Shown here in pieces: positions 9,792 through 20,365 of a stretch of DNA of 20,365 nt; positions within the stretch are counted from its first letter, which is position 1, and each line of letters begins with the position of its first letter. The notes under the pieces are model-generated. The model saw nothing but the letters and a program-made list of their open reading frames with translations. It made no database searches and had not been told where the DNA came from. The position numbers were made by a program, and so were the translations under genes. The stretch comes from Haplosporangium gracile. Lineage: Eukaryota > Mortierellomycota > Mortierellomycetes > Mortierellales > Mortierellaceae. The stretch covers positions 1 to 20,365 of the forward strand of contig JAAAUF010000761.1 of the NCBI GenBank assembly GCA_015499985.1, in the 5' to 3' direction.

Positions 9792-11941
9792 TTATGGCTC
9801 GTGAGCAGTTGGTCCAGCTTTAGCAGCCTCAGCAGCAGCAGCAGCAGCATCCAACTCGGCCTGATACCTCCACGATGACTTCTGGGGCAACGACGCCAAT
9901 GACTCCCGATCTTCCACCATCGGCAAAAAGCTTGCCTGCGGCCTATACATCATATGTTGCATAAAAGCCCTCAATTGAATCCATTTCGGCAAAAAATTAA
10001 ACACCAAGTACCTGGTCACTTTCTCTGCCCAAGTCTGGCCGGAAGAGATTTTGGCGTTGAGTTTCGAGGATGTGATACAACGTTTCGCGTGTTCGTAGCG
10101 TTGGAATTGGTAGTCCTTGAAGGTTGAGGTTAGGGCGGGGAGGGAGAGGTCGGGAAGGTCGTAAATGCAGTTTGTGAGGATTAGGGCGTCTTGCATGGCG
10201 TTGATTGCGCCTTGGCCTGAGGTTGGGAGCACCTAAGTAAGAGGAATGTGCGCGTGTTTATGAAGAGTAAGGGTAGTTGATGTTAGAGGGGGACTGAATA
10301 TGTATAGGGATAATTTGCCCGTCATTTTGGGGCAAGGTCATTGTTTTTTCATCTGTTTACCTTGAGGCAAGCTAGGTACATAAGGGAGCCAAAGAAAAAA
10401 AGAGAAGCATATGTAAAAAGAGAGAGGTCAGTTAGGCCAGCATAGCCAAGAAAGAGAAGAACACGAAAGAGGCGCACCGACAACGCCTCACTTCTCTCAC
10501 TTTACAACAACAACAACAAAAAAAAAAGGAGAACCAACAGGCTAAGTCGTTAGCTACAGCACTTTAACTTACCATCACCGATCAAGACAATTCGTCCATG
10601 AGACCACTGCTTAAATAACTTCTCCTCGAGCATGACTTTGGAGACGCCATCTGGAGAGGTGGCATCGATAATGTCGCCCAGGATACCTCCCAATTTGATG
10701 GGAAAGTCGTGGACTTCTTTGATCATGGATTTGGCGGCTTCAGGCCCCCATTCTGTGTTGGAGAGTCGGAGTTGATTGGCCTCGGATTCGGACTTGACCT
10801 GGGCCATGACGCTCCAGCAGATCCTGTTCTTTGGGATTGTGATTGTTGTCCACTGATTAGCCGACAGGGAGGAAGGAAGATAAAAAAAAGCAACTCAATG
10901 TCAATTAATGTTTGTTACACGAACATCAACACAGAGAAAAAAAATCATACATGAGAAAAACAAAACGAATCCCATAAAAAAAAACGTACACTATACCGAG
11001 TCCTGTTGCCAATGACATGATGCATATGCACCACAGAATCCTTCAACTCCGGGTACTTCTTCGGGTTCCTTGCCGTAGTCGTCCCAACCATACAGACGTA
11101 CGGCACCGTAATATCCTTCTTGTCCGCTTCCAAGAGCAATCCCTCCTTCTCCAATCGAGCATGCATCTCTCTACGGATAGTACTGTACGCCCCATCGGCT
11201 CCAACCAAGATGTCACCTTCGTAGGAAGTGTTGTCAGAACAGAGGATTTTGATGCTTTGAGGGGTGTCGATGACGGAAACGACTTTCTTACCCATGGTGA
11301 TGTTTTGCGGAGGAACTTTAGATCGGATGAAGCGGTACATGTCTGGTCTTGTAAAGAAGATGGTCTTGTATCCCGACCTACATAAATATATTTGAAGGAA
11401 ACGGTATAGACGTGTCAGTCCAGGGTACATAAGTGAAAAGTGAGAGACAGGAATAGATGAGGGAATAAGTGGGGACATACAAGCTCTCATAACCCGGGAT
11501 ACCGAAGTCAGCCAGCAAATCCATGTCCTCCGAGTAGATTTGAAAGTCTCTACCCGGGATCGAGATACTAAGCACCTCCTTCAGCATCCCAAGTTATTCG
11601 AATAGGCGCAACACATTTCCTGAAAAACTCATCAGCGCACCTACAAATCAAAAAAAAAAAAAATTAAAAAAAAAAATAGATAATAAAAAGCGGTTAGTTA
11701 CAAGTGAGTAAAAGGCGGATGTTGCGAGAGGTGGTAGGAGACCATTTCCAAACGGGAAGGTAAAGACGCAAATACGACAAAAGCAAGGATATTTTTTTTT
11801 ACCGAGGGGTTTGACTTCGAGGGCTCGTTCGTAGATGTGATAGGGGACGCCGATCTTGTCGAGCAGGATGCCGAGCATGAGTCCTCCCAGACCGGCACCG
11901 ACGATTAGGACTTTGGGATGTGGACGAGGTGGTAGTGACAT
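9792..11941 (-). CDS. FAD-dependent monooxygenase, interrupted by one in-frame stop
   Basis: Minus-strand exons 11803-11941, 11481-11640, 10990-11377, 10573-10852, 10361-10371 (microexon) and 9792-10232 join in phase to 473 codons. The family is the FAD_binding_3 type (aromatic hydroxylase-like, NAD(P)H-dependent); the substrate is unknown. The Rossmann GxGxxG is VGAGLGG (14-20) with E38 in YER for FAD ribose binding. The DG motif is VGADGAY (D161). The GD motif LIGDACLKVLPTSGQGA (319-335) is completed only by the microexon. Codon 62 is TAA within an LFE-stop-LGML context where homologues as I remember them have Gln, so a normal transcript would stop at 61 residues. Every other exon, splice site and motif looks sound, suggesting a very recent null allele or a base-call error. 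The start at 11941 puts the Rossmann fold at the N-terminus; an in-frame ATG at 12028 would add 29 residues. Confidence 0.82.
10361..10371 (-). other. 11-nt microexon of the FAD monooxygenase
   Basis: The sequence CTTGCCTCAAG on the minus strand is preceded by ACCTAG and followed by GTAAAC. With the one G left over from the exon ending at 10573 it reads Ala-Cys-Leu-Lys, and it leaves phase 0 for the next exon (Val-Leu-Pro). The result, GDACLKVLPTSGQG, restores the family's GD motif (typically GDAxHKxLP). Skipping it shifts the frame. It lies between introns of 201 bp (10372-10572) and 128 bp (10233-10360). Confidence 0.8.
11594..11596 (-). other. Nonsense codon TAA at codon 62 of the monooxygenase
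   Basis: The frame carried over from exon 1 reads GTG TTG CGC CTA TTC GAA TAA CTT GGG on the minus strand. The surrounding residues match the family on both sides, so the frame is right and the stop is real in this sequence. A single C-to-T change from a CAA glutamine codon would explain it. Confidence 0.85.
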
Positions 11942-12884
11942 CTTCGAGGGATTTGAGAGTGTGAGTGAGATTTTTGGTCTAATATGTGGGGATGAAGAGA
12001 TTAGAAGAGGGAGGTTGTTGTAGGGCAAGGGGATGAAGAAAGGAGAAAGGAGAACGAAGAAAGGAGAAGAAAGAGGAGAAAAAGTAAATCAAATTGAAGA
12101 AAAAAAAAGGTAGCAGTAGGAAAAGACGTGAGCCAGGAGAGGAGTACAGACCATTAAAAGGAGAAACAAGTCACGCATCGAAGAAGCAGTAACATCCTGT
12201 GAAAATACCGAAATACCGACAATGAAAGAAGAATAAGTCGAGAATACGCTATGTTCGAAGATGGTGCATGGTGGCGCACAAATACTCTCGATTTATGTTT
12301 TATGCGTGAGCAAATGGCAGATGCTATACTTGGTTTGTGCGGACAAAAACGCAAAGACAGAAAAGTGGATTTGGGAAGGAAAGAACAAAAAGCGGTATGC
12401 TTCTTTCTTTGCATTATTGGTAAGGACGGCGATTCGCATTCGTAGTATACTATCGGTCCCCATGCCAAAAGCGCGTCTATGAAGTGGCGTAAATGGCTGT
12501 TGGTATCTGGAAAAGGGCATACGAGACAATGAGGTGGCTGCGAATTAATATACGCCACGATGGTTGTCGGTTTGAACAAGGAACGAGTTTAAGAGTGCTG
12601 GGCAAGGCTAAAATGATTAGTGAGCGCATTGAGCTGTTGCCCCACATCCCCTTCGTCTTCGACTCGCGACTCGCGTTGCCCTTCCTTGGCCACCAAAAGC
12701 AGTCTTATAATTGTCCATCCACAACATACAGCTCCCAAAAGGAGACAAATTTGATCGCGCTCCTTGAAAATGGTGGCGTTTCTGTTGTCGTTCGCCCGAC
12801 TGTTTCATTTGCCCTTTTGTTTTCTGTAAAGTACACTCTTTCTTCGTTTGTAATTACTCCATCTTCCCTGCTTCACAAGTGATC
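11942..12884. promoter_or_regulatory. Divergent intergenic region, monooxygenase and Scc2
   Basis: A 943-bp region between two outward-facing genes that should hold both promoters. From about 11970 to 12120 the plus strand is purine-rich, so the monooxygenase sense strand is pyrimidine-rich. From about 12780 to 12880 the plus strand is pyrimidine-rich before the Scc2 ATG. The open frames here lack family resemblance and codon character. No TATA box or known operator was assigned. Confidence 0.55.
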
Positions 12885-13101
12885 ATGGCCACACACAACC
12901 ACAACCGCCTCCCCGGTCAGTCTGCCACCCCGCCCCATACCCATACCTACACATTGCACAACACCCAACATCAACACCAGCTCCACCCTCAGCATCAATT
13001 TCTACTACAACAACAGCAGCAGCAGCAGCAGCATCAAATGCAGCAACAACAACTTTATGTACAGCAACAGCAGCAGCAACAGTACCATCCACACTACCAG
13101 C

Positions 13102-13168
<67 letters not shown>

Positions 13169-16100
13169 GTACCAACCTCAACCGATCGACGCCACCCCAG
13201 CGTCCATCGGTCACCTGCCGACGAATGCAAAGGCTGGTGTGCAGTACAGTGCCTTGTCGTCCATCACGTCAACAGAGTCCAGTACGTTAGAAATTGCGTG
13301 AGAGACTTGTAATGCCACCAATTTCTATTTTACGTATTTACATGCTCACCGCCAAACAACTCCTATATGTCAAATAACTCTAGTTCTCCGCGACTTGCCC
13401 TCGTTGAGTATTGCCTTTTCTGACTTCCGACTGCTACAACCAAAGGATGTAACTGTCCAGAACATGCTCGCCCAGCAAGGTCTTACACAGCATGCCTTCA
13501 ACTTTCAGGTTGAGTACCTGAAAACAATCATTTCGAACGCAAACGTAGACGACATGTAAGTTCTTTGGCGCTCTTTCTTCACAAACACAATTAAGGCTAC
13601 TATAAAAGTTAGTAATTAATCCATATTGTTTTGACTTTAGTCGATTCATGTCAGCAACACAGATCACGTCGAACAATGTGCCTTTTACACCAAACTATGA
13701 CCAGCCTCTATCCGGCCTATCACAATCAGTACTGGATCATTGCACAAAGTCGCGACCACCAACTATCCAACCGGAGGGTGACTATCAGCTGCCCATAATC
13801 GATCCTTATGATGCGCTCATTGAGCTCCGAGACAGCGCAGCCTCACTTCAACGGAGCACAGTACTCCGACCGCAACAACCATCAGTGGCACTGGAGAACA
13901 GGCAAGGCAGCGTGGAAGTGAGAGAGAACAGTCCACCAGCAACAACCTCACAAAAGAGAGGCGCACAGGATGCAACAGACGATGAACTCGACACTCGGGC
14001 AAGGGCTCCCAAAAAGTTAAAGGCACGACCTCCCCCTGCAGCGCCCGCCATCAGGTTTGACCCCGCATGCTCATCTGCCAGCTCCTTCGACAACAAGGGT
14101 GTATTGTTGGAAGTGGTGATACCATCACTGCAAGCTTCTTCAACAAATTCCACATTCACAACAGTCCCATTAAGGATATCCTCTTCTGGGCCATTGGGTA
14201 AGGGCTATTGGACATGATTCATCTCTCAATCTTACCGGAGCTAGGCGTGCGGTGAACATTCATTAACTCGACTTATACTGTTGTTGCTTTATGTCATAGA
14301 TCCAACACCAGAGTTTGAAGACACTGTGAGCGAGTTCTTGGAGTCGATTGAGAGTGCGGACAAAAATAACGACACCAGGAAACACCTTTCAAGATCTCAG
14401 CTGAAGCATCTTGATCGGTCGGTACTGGATTTGTCGAAACAGGGACAGTTGATTGAGGTGCAAATTGACACTTTGTCGACGCTGTTAAAGTATCTCGAGT
14501 CATCCATGAACGAATTCGACACCATCGATGCCATATCCCTGTTCTCGGAGGAGTTTGCAACCGTCGGAGAGGATTGCTACAGTGTGATTGATCGCTTATT
14601 TGACAGGATTACGTTGTCTTTGGAGCATGTTGTGTTGAGCCTTTCGATCCTGAACGCAAGAGGGCTCCAGCAACATTTGTTCCCAGAGGAGCTGCTAGTG
14701 GCTTCGCTGAGTGTGTTCAAGACGCATGTGGAGAAATTTCTGGTGCCGGCGCTAGAGTTTTCAAAGGATGACAATGGACTGTCCAAGGGATCTGGAATCT
14801 TCAAGGCCATTTCTGGAAACACGTCATTGAAATCGAGAGTGCTGTCTGTCGTTGGCACGACTTGCGACATCTCTGAAAGATTGCGCAGATCTGGCAATAC
14901 AGAAGTGTCTGATGACATTATTGTCAAGTTGGTATACATCGGGCTGACCCTGTTCTTTATCGACACATCCTCAGAGTTGACGGTGGGGCTGACGGAAGCA
15001 GAATCCGTGAAACAATCAGGATCGAGTTTGCTCCGTATGGTGAGTTCTGGAAGCGTTGCACTACTGCATTTTTTTTGGCACCTGAAACCTATAGGCTACG
15101 ATTTCTAACAGGGAAGCTATTCGTTTTTTGCTAGATTTTTGCCAAGCACTCAAAGCAAAGGACGTGGATTCTGGAGGAAATCTTGTCACTACTTATCAAG
15201 TTGCCTCACGGGAAGAAAGTGATCAAGGGTTACAGGCTTATCGACGGCTCAAAGATTCACACCTCTTCCGCCTTGCTCATGCAGTTGGTCCAGACATGTT
15301 CGGAGAGTCCTCTCGTTGTTGAACCGCCTGCGGACTTCTTACACCTTCATTCTTCCACCCAGAAAATCGAATCTCGAAAGGTATGGTTTGCAAAGCCACG
15401 CGTATATATATATTGTTCTGATTGTAGGCTAAGGTCTAATCATGTCATCATTTGTGCCGACTAGCTGTGGGACGATGTCAAGCGGATTATGGAGGGTGCC
15501 AAGACGAGCGTGGGATACATTTTCAACGTGTTGCTGTCCAGGTCTATGAAGGGTACCAAGTCTTCAGTGGAGGCTGATTACAGAACCGTTCTTGATACCC
15601 TGGTGACGGATCTGCTCACAGTCCTTGGTCACCCTGAGTGGCCCAGTGCAGAGCTCTATCTCTTGATCTTCAGCACAGCCATGGTAAGCATTTGCACATA
15701 CCTAACTCATCACGTCTGTATATCACGAAATCGTGCCTTTGTGCTGTTTATTAATCTTACTCCTCTTTGCAAAATAGGCACGATATCTCGATGATACAAA
15801 AGCGGACTCCGCTGCAAGGACGATGGCTGTCGATACATTGGGCTTGATTGCGGCTAGGATAAAAACAATCTCGAACCGGATTGCAGCCGATGCTACCGAA
15901 CAGGCAAAGGCGTCATCCAACGACGAACAGAAACCTTTTTACGGAGATCTTTCTATCAACACGAGTACAACCGATCTGTCGTATCTACAGGCAAATTACG
16001 ACAATGTGGTGGAGTACTTGGGATCGAACGAGATGAACGACACTGCGACCAAGGCAGCCAAAAATACCTGGATCGGACAGTGGATTGCTGTGATTTGCTC

Positions 16101-19100
16101 CGCGACTACCAAGGAGTACGATGACCGAACCTGGGGCGAGGACCAATGGAATACACTGGCAATTGCGACACTCAAGCTTTGGAAGCTCTTCAACAGTCAG
16201 GAGTCACACCCGAGATCCATACTTCCTTTGACCAGGAAATCGGTGTCACAGAGCGGAGCCTACCTTACGTCGCGTCAACAACTGTTCCTATCGTTCGACA
16301 TGATGTTATCGCGTATTCTAATGGCGCTGGAAGGAGGAGCCATCACCCTACGTGCCAAATCGCTGAGAGCTCTCTCGCTCATTGTGACAGGAGATTATGC
16401 TGTGCTCTCCCAGTTGAATGTGCGCAGGACAATTGCACTCCGTCTGCAAGACCAGAGTCCCTCTGTCCGCGATGCTGCTCTCGAGCTGGTGGGCAAGTAC
16501 ATGCTTCAGGACGCGGCTATCCGTAAAGCTTACTATGAGATAGTGAGCGACAGAATTTCGGTAAGGCAATCATTTAGGTTGACTCTCATTGAGCACACGA
16601 AAATCGTCGAAGTTCACCCAAATTTTTAACATGCGACTGTATTATTTGCTTATTTAGGACACTGGATTGAATGTGCGCAAGAGAGTCCTCCGGTTACTGA
16701 AGGACATGTTTCACAAGACAGATGATCCAGACATATGCAACGACATTTCGCAGAAACTCCTTCTCAGGGTACACGACGACGAGACCACAGTCAAGGATCT
16801 GGCGATCAAGAGCGTGAGCGAGGTGTGGTTCAGCCCCTTTGTCAACGCAACCAGCATTTCACATGAGGGTCGTGGAGATCATGCTGATGGATCGAATCAT
16901 GTGGAGCCGGTGACTCCTTCTCAGCGGCGCGACATCTCAAAGCGCTCCAGGACTCTTATTGACATGGTTGGGAAACTATCGATTCCGCAAGCTGAGGCGT
17001 TTGGCTCTGTTATTCAGTGGCTGCTCAACAAGGAACGCAGGGCCAACGAGTTCAACCTTTCAGACCCTCGGCAGGCGTTTTCGAGGACCTGTGCGGTGAT
17101 TGTCGACTGCCTCGTTGACTTGATCCAAACCTTACAGGACGAGGACGCACTCAAGTCATCGGTGGCTTCAGCTGTGCATACTCTCCATACATTTATCAAG
17201 GCAGAGCCACGGCTCATCGAGGCGAAGCATCTCAGCACCCTTTTAGTGTATCTCCATTGCTCATCGACCTCCGAGGACTGGAAGATCACTATGTTTGTCC
17301 TTCGAATCTTCAAGGACGCTATTCCAGTTGTGAAGGATATGACTCCAAACGACTCACAGATGGCCGAAAGGCTGGCTTTGGCTCTTGTAGCAAAGTGCCC
17401 TGTGGTGTTGCTACCAGAAGCCGTCCATGTCCTTTGCCTGACTGTACGGACCTTGACCCTTCACTCGACCCGTCTGTGCAAGTTTTTCCAGACGTGTGTC
17501 GATCTTCTCGGCGCCGACGCTCATAAACTCCGCGCTGGGACTGTAATCCAGGACAACAAGGCTCGGCGACTGATGACTATTGTGGGATTGCTTTGCAAGC
17601 ACTTCGATTTCGAGAGGGCTATTAAAGATCATCCAGAGGAGAGTCATTTGGTGGAACTCAAAGCCAAGATGCAGCCATCGCCACAGGAATACGTCTTTGC
17701 CATTCTTTCGTCGCTCTGTGTTCACCAATACTCATTGGCCCTGCAGCAAAGCGCGCTTCAAAGCCTGGGTACATTGATTTCTCATTCCGACTTACCTACG
17801 GCATGTTGTGCTAAACGAGTCACTATCCACTAACGTATGACGCGTTGTATTTTACTACTAGGCCATGTGTGCATGTCGTTCCCGATATTGATGAATTCGT
17901 CGAAAAGTATGAAGATTATGGACTCTATCTTTGCCGGTCATGAGTTCTCGCTACAGACAGAGTTGCTGCAGATCTATACTGGCTTTCTCCTCAAGATCCA
18001 AACAACGCCGACGTCTGGGCAGGGCAAAGGAGCTGGATACAGCCTTGTCGCAAAAGCAGAAGATCATCTGGAGGCGGGTATCGGGAGCTCTATTATGCAG
18101 CGGTATCTGGACCGGATCCTAAAGTGTGCGTTAGTGGCGGACGAGTCTCTGCAGTCAGCCGCAATTGACGTGATAACTCAAGTCACTCTCCAGGCTTTAG
18201 TCCATCCAATGCTATGTATGCCAGCCATTACGGCGCTGGAAACAAGCAATAACTCCACTGTCTGTTCGCGTGTTCTCAGGATCCATCGCGACTTGCACCA
18301 GAAACATGCATCACTTATCTATGCCAAAAGCATGGAGTGTATCCGCACTGCGTACACATATCAAATGAGTCTGCGAGGTTCAAAAGCAGATGTTCATGGT
18401 ATAGAGACATTTGCTTATCAGTATGCACTATGATGTTGACGCTTTGCGCTTTGTACATTCACACTAATTGGAGAAACGCGTCCACACCTGTAGGTTACAA
18501 GCTGATTTCAGAGACGGGCCAGTCGGTGGCATTGATTTGCCACATGTACAATCTTGTGAGCGACAAGCGACAGCCCAGGAATACGCTCCTCTCTGGGCTT
18601 GTCAAGGTGCTGGAGGTTGATTTGACATCATCCGATGTCGAGGTAACTAAGGTTTTGTCAGTACCGTCATTACTTGCTATAGTCCGTCAAGTGCCTTCGA
18701 AGTTGACGAATTTGCTTGTTAACTTTATTCTACATTCCATTGTTGGATCATGTAGATTGACGGTAACTACGTGCGTTTCATTGCTGAGAATCTCGCATAC
18801 CTGGATTACAGGACTATGGAAGAAGTATTGTTGGTGATTTTTTACTTGAACAGGATCATTGCTGGGTCTGGTATGACTTTGCTGCACAGCTTGACAGAGA
18901 TGTCGTCGAGATCGAGAGTCTCGGCGTCTGATGATGATTCGTCGTCGAAAATGTCGAATGGCAAGGCACCAAAGCGTGGCAAGAGGGCTGCGAACCAGGA
19001 CACCACCACCGCCGTTGCCAAATCTAAGTCCAAGTTGAAGAAGGCGAACGCGCAGAACGATGTGGGTCCAGAGGGTGAGGGTGCAGTGGTATCCGAGTCA

Positions 19101-19706
19101 GGTGGAGGGAATCATCATGATGGTGGTCGTGAGTCTATTCTTCCGATGAGAGTGATGGCCAGGGCCAGTGTTGCGGTCGAAGCGGCAATTCTTCTCAAGA
19201 CGTGCTTGAAGCGGATTTACGACATCAGCGAGTTTAAATGCCACCAGTTCCAGCCTTCGTCACATGCAACCCACAAGGAGAAGCCTGTGTTGCGAGCTAC
19301 GGGGACTGTGGCAAGGACCCCCTGGCAGTGGAGCGCAGATCAGGTCGATACTATTTGCGATCCTATGAGCACCAAGAGTAACGCGGAAGATATGGCGAGG
19401 AATCAGCTTGGGCACTTTCTGGAGCTGATTGAGGCGGAGTCTGTGCAGCACATGAGGGATGACGAGAATGAGAGCGCCAAAGGACAGCACCATAATCGTC
19501 ACGGTCACGGCCACAGTCAAGGGGTCTCCGGAGCTCACGCTTCGCGCAATAATCGTCAGAATTTAGCGCAGCAGCAGATGCAGGATGAAAGGAAAGAGGA
19601 AGGCGAAGGCGACGAAGCCGAGGCGGAGGAAGGAGAGGAGGACGACGACGAGGATGCAGAGAGTAGTGAGAATGGTGATGACTCTGGCGAAGATCCGGAC
19701 GCATGA
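12885..19706 (+). CDS. SCC2: Cohesin loader subunit Scc2/NIPBL/Mis4
   Basis: Eleven exons: 12885-13281, 13384-13555, 13641-14197, 14300-15039, 15135-15380, 15465-15683, 15778-16560, 16658-17768, 17862-18398, 18494-18642 and 18756-19706. They join in phase to 1953 aa, between S. pombe Mis4 and human NIPBL. Scc2 with Scc4/MAU2 loads cohesin on chromosomes and stimulates its ATPase. The N-terminus is His- and Gln-rich with a 19-Gln tract (72-90). HEAT-repeat signatures begin near residue 620: TWILEEILSLLIKLP, then ARYLDDTKADSAARTMAVD (778-796), DTGLNVRKRVLRLLKDM (from 1039) and VSEVWFSPF. These match the conserved NIPBL/Scc2 hook. The C-terminal cohesion domain includes GHVCMSFP and RFIAENLAYLDYRTMEE. 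The last 200 residues hold basic KAPKRGKRA and KSKSKLKK (likely nuclear localisation), a His-rich patch and an acidic end. The ATG at 12885 opens the frame after a pyrimidine tract. Confidence 0.93.
13101..13154 (+). repeat. CAA trinucleotide repeat coding polyglutamine
   Basis: Eighteen CAA codons follow a CAG, giving 19 Gln, ended by a CGA and four more Gln codons. Shorter CAG/CAA runs lie just upstream (13010-13085). It sits in exon 1 of the Scc2 gene. Near-pure codon use suggests recent slippage expansion and likely length variation between strains. Confidence 0.9.
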
Positions 19707-20310
19707 GACCAAGCATATTACTACGCTATGCACCTTGTTGCGCCAATCAGTCAATTGTCCATTTTTTTCGCCTTAGTCCCGCAACTTTAAAAAACCACCG
19801 GCCATTTCAATAAGAATCTGAGCACGACCGATTCCCGTTTATCTTGGTGAAAGGGAGGAATAAGTTTTCAACATCCGCCCCACTCTCCTTGCACACCTCA
19901 CTCACACACAGCACGAAAAATGGTACAAGGCATGTGCATTCCATCACTTCTTTTTTCCCTCTCGTCGAACAAACAAATTAAGCTTAAGATGATAGAAGGA
20001 CAGAAGGGAAGAGGAGGAAGGAGTCGCGGCAAGGGAAGAAGGCTTCTCTTTTCTCTTTTTTTTTGTTGCAATGTGTGTTCAATATGTGATGGGGTAGTGT
20101 GCAGTGCAGGCAGGGCCCAGTTCTTTAAAAAGTGATGGTCATTCCTATTGGTCCAGGGCCTCTTCCTATCCACCCATGGGTCTGTCTCCCTTCTTCCCTC
20201 TCTCTCTGTGTGAAGTCTCGTTCCCTCCTTCTCCTTTAACTCGCCCCCCAAACCCAACCTTCGTTATCCAAACGAATTGCAAATTAGTTTCTAGCTCTTC
20301 CTTCCCCCTG

Positions 20311-20365
<55 letters not shown>
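19707..20365. other. Intergenic region downstream of Scc2
   Basis: No gene supported. A perfect AATAAA is absent; the nearest variant is AATAAG near 19809. A purine-rich patch (about 19990-20040) is followed from about 20150 by increasingly pyrimidine-rich plus-strand sequence. By comparison with the other genes here, such tracts precede start codons, so a plus-strand gene may begin beyond the window. Confidence 0.5.
20311..20365. repeat. TC dinucleotide microsatellite at the window edge
   Basis: A TC run, interrupted once by TTT near 20317-20319, that continues to the last base of the window and so may be longer. Confidence 0.9.

Noticed and set aside
12154..12882. Open frames of 60-140 codons on both strands between the monooxygenase and Scc2
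   Set aside because: They overlap one another, lack recognised motifs or phase-compatible introns, and occupy the expected divergent promoter region.
12883..13230. Minus-strand frames rich in Val or Leu opposite the Scc2 repeat
   Set aside because: These are the reverse complement of the CAA/CAG repeat, giving poly-Val and poly-Leu, not a real gene.
15095..15322. Alternative Scc2 acceptors at 15094 or 15111, upstream of the chosen one at 15134
   Set aside because: Acceptor 15094 keeps a different frame open only to 15322 and 15111 does not keep the required phase. The acceptor at 15134 joins in phase and yields the conserved ILEEILSLLIKLP stretch of Scc2/NIPBL.

Overview
This window looks like nuclear DNA of a filamentous early-diverging fungus; I would guess Mucoromycota, possibly a Mortierella relative. 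The guess rests on short GT-AG introns (about 84-125 bp in most genes), compact gene spacing, pyrimidine-rich tracts before start codons, and a gene set that includes an intact coilin, which budding yeast lacks. The lineage is inference; the eukaryotic, intron-bearing character is seen directly.

Layout. 1-926: AT-rich sequence with no convincing gene, including a 27-nt T run. 927-2491 (minus): Slt11/Ecm2/RBM22-type spliceosomal protein, five exons, 359 aa. 2492-2794: a 303-bp divergent promoter holding an 11-bp inverted repeat. 2795-4891 (plus): coilin, three exons, 626 aa. 4892-6573: long intergenic stretch with TG, CCAG and TTCCTCCTC repeats. 6574-9680 (plus): M28-family membrane metallopeptidase (ERMP1/Pff1 type), three exons, 942 aa. 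9792-11941 (minus): FAD-dependent monooxygenase of the aromatic-hydroxylase type, with five larger exons plus an 11-nt microexon, broken by one in-frame TAA. 11942-12884: divergent intergenic region. 12885-19706 (plus): Scc2/NIPBL/Mis4 cohesin loader, eleven exons, 1953 aa. 19707-20365: intergenic, ending in a TC microsatellite at the window edge.

How the genes relate. The clearest functional link is the head-to-head pair of an RBM22-like splicing factor and coilin: one acts in the active spliceosome, the other organises the nuclear bodies where spliceosomal snRNPs mature. The peptidase, monooxygenase and cohesin loader have no evident shared pathway. The peptidase and monooxygenase converge, with their stop codons 111 bp apart and apparently overlapping 3' ends.

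I see no CRISPR array, prophage, tRNA, rRNA or recognisable transposon. I do not see a clearly new multi-gene system. The points most worth a second look are the fungal coilin with its divergent partner, the 11-nt microexon, and the single nonsense codon in an otherwise well-preserved oxidoreductase gene. All exon boundaries were worked out by eye from splice signals, reading phase and remembered family conservation; no transcript data were available.
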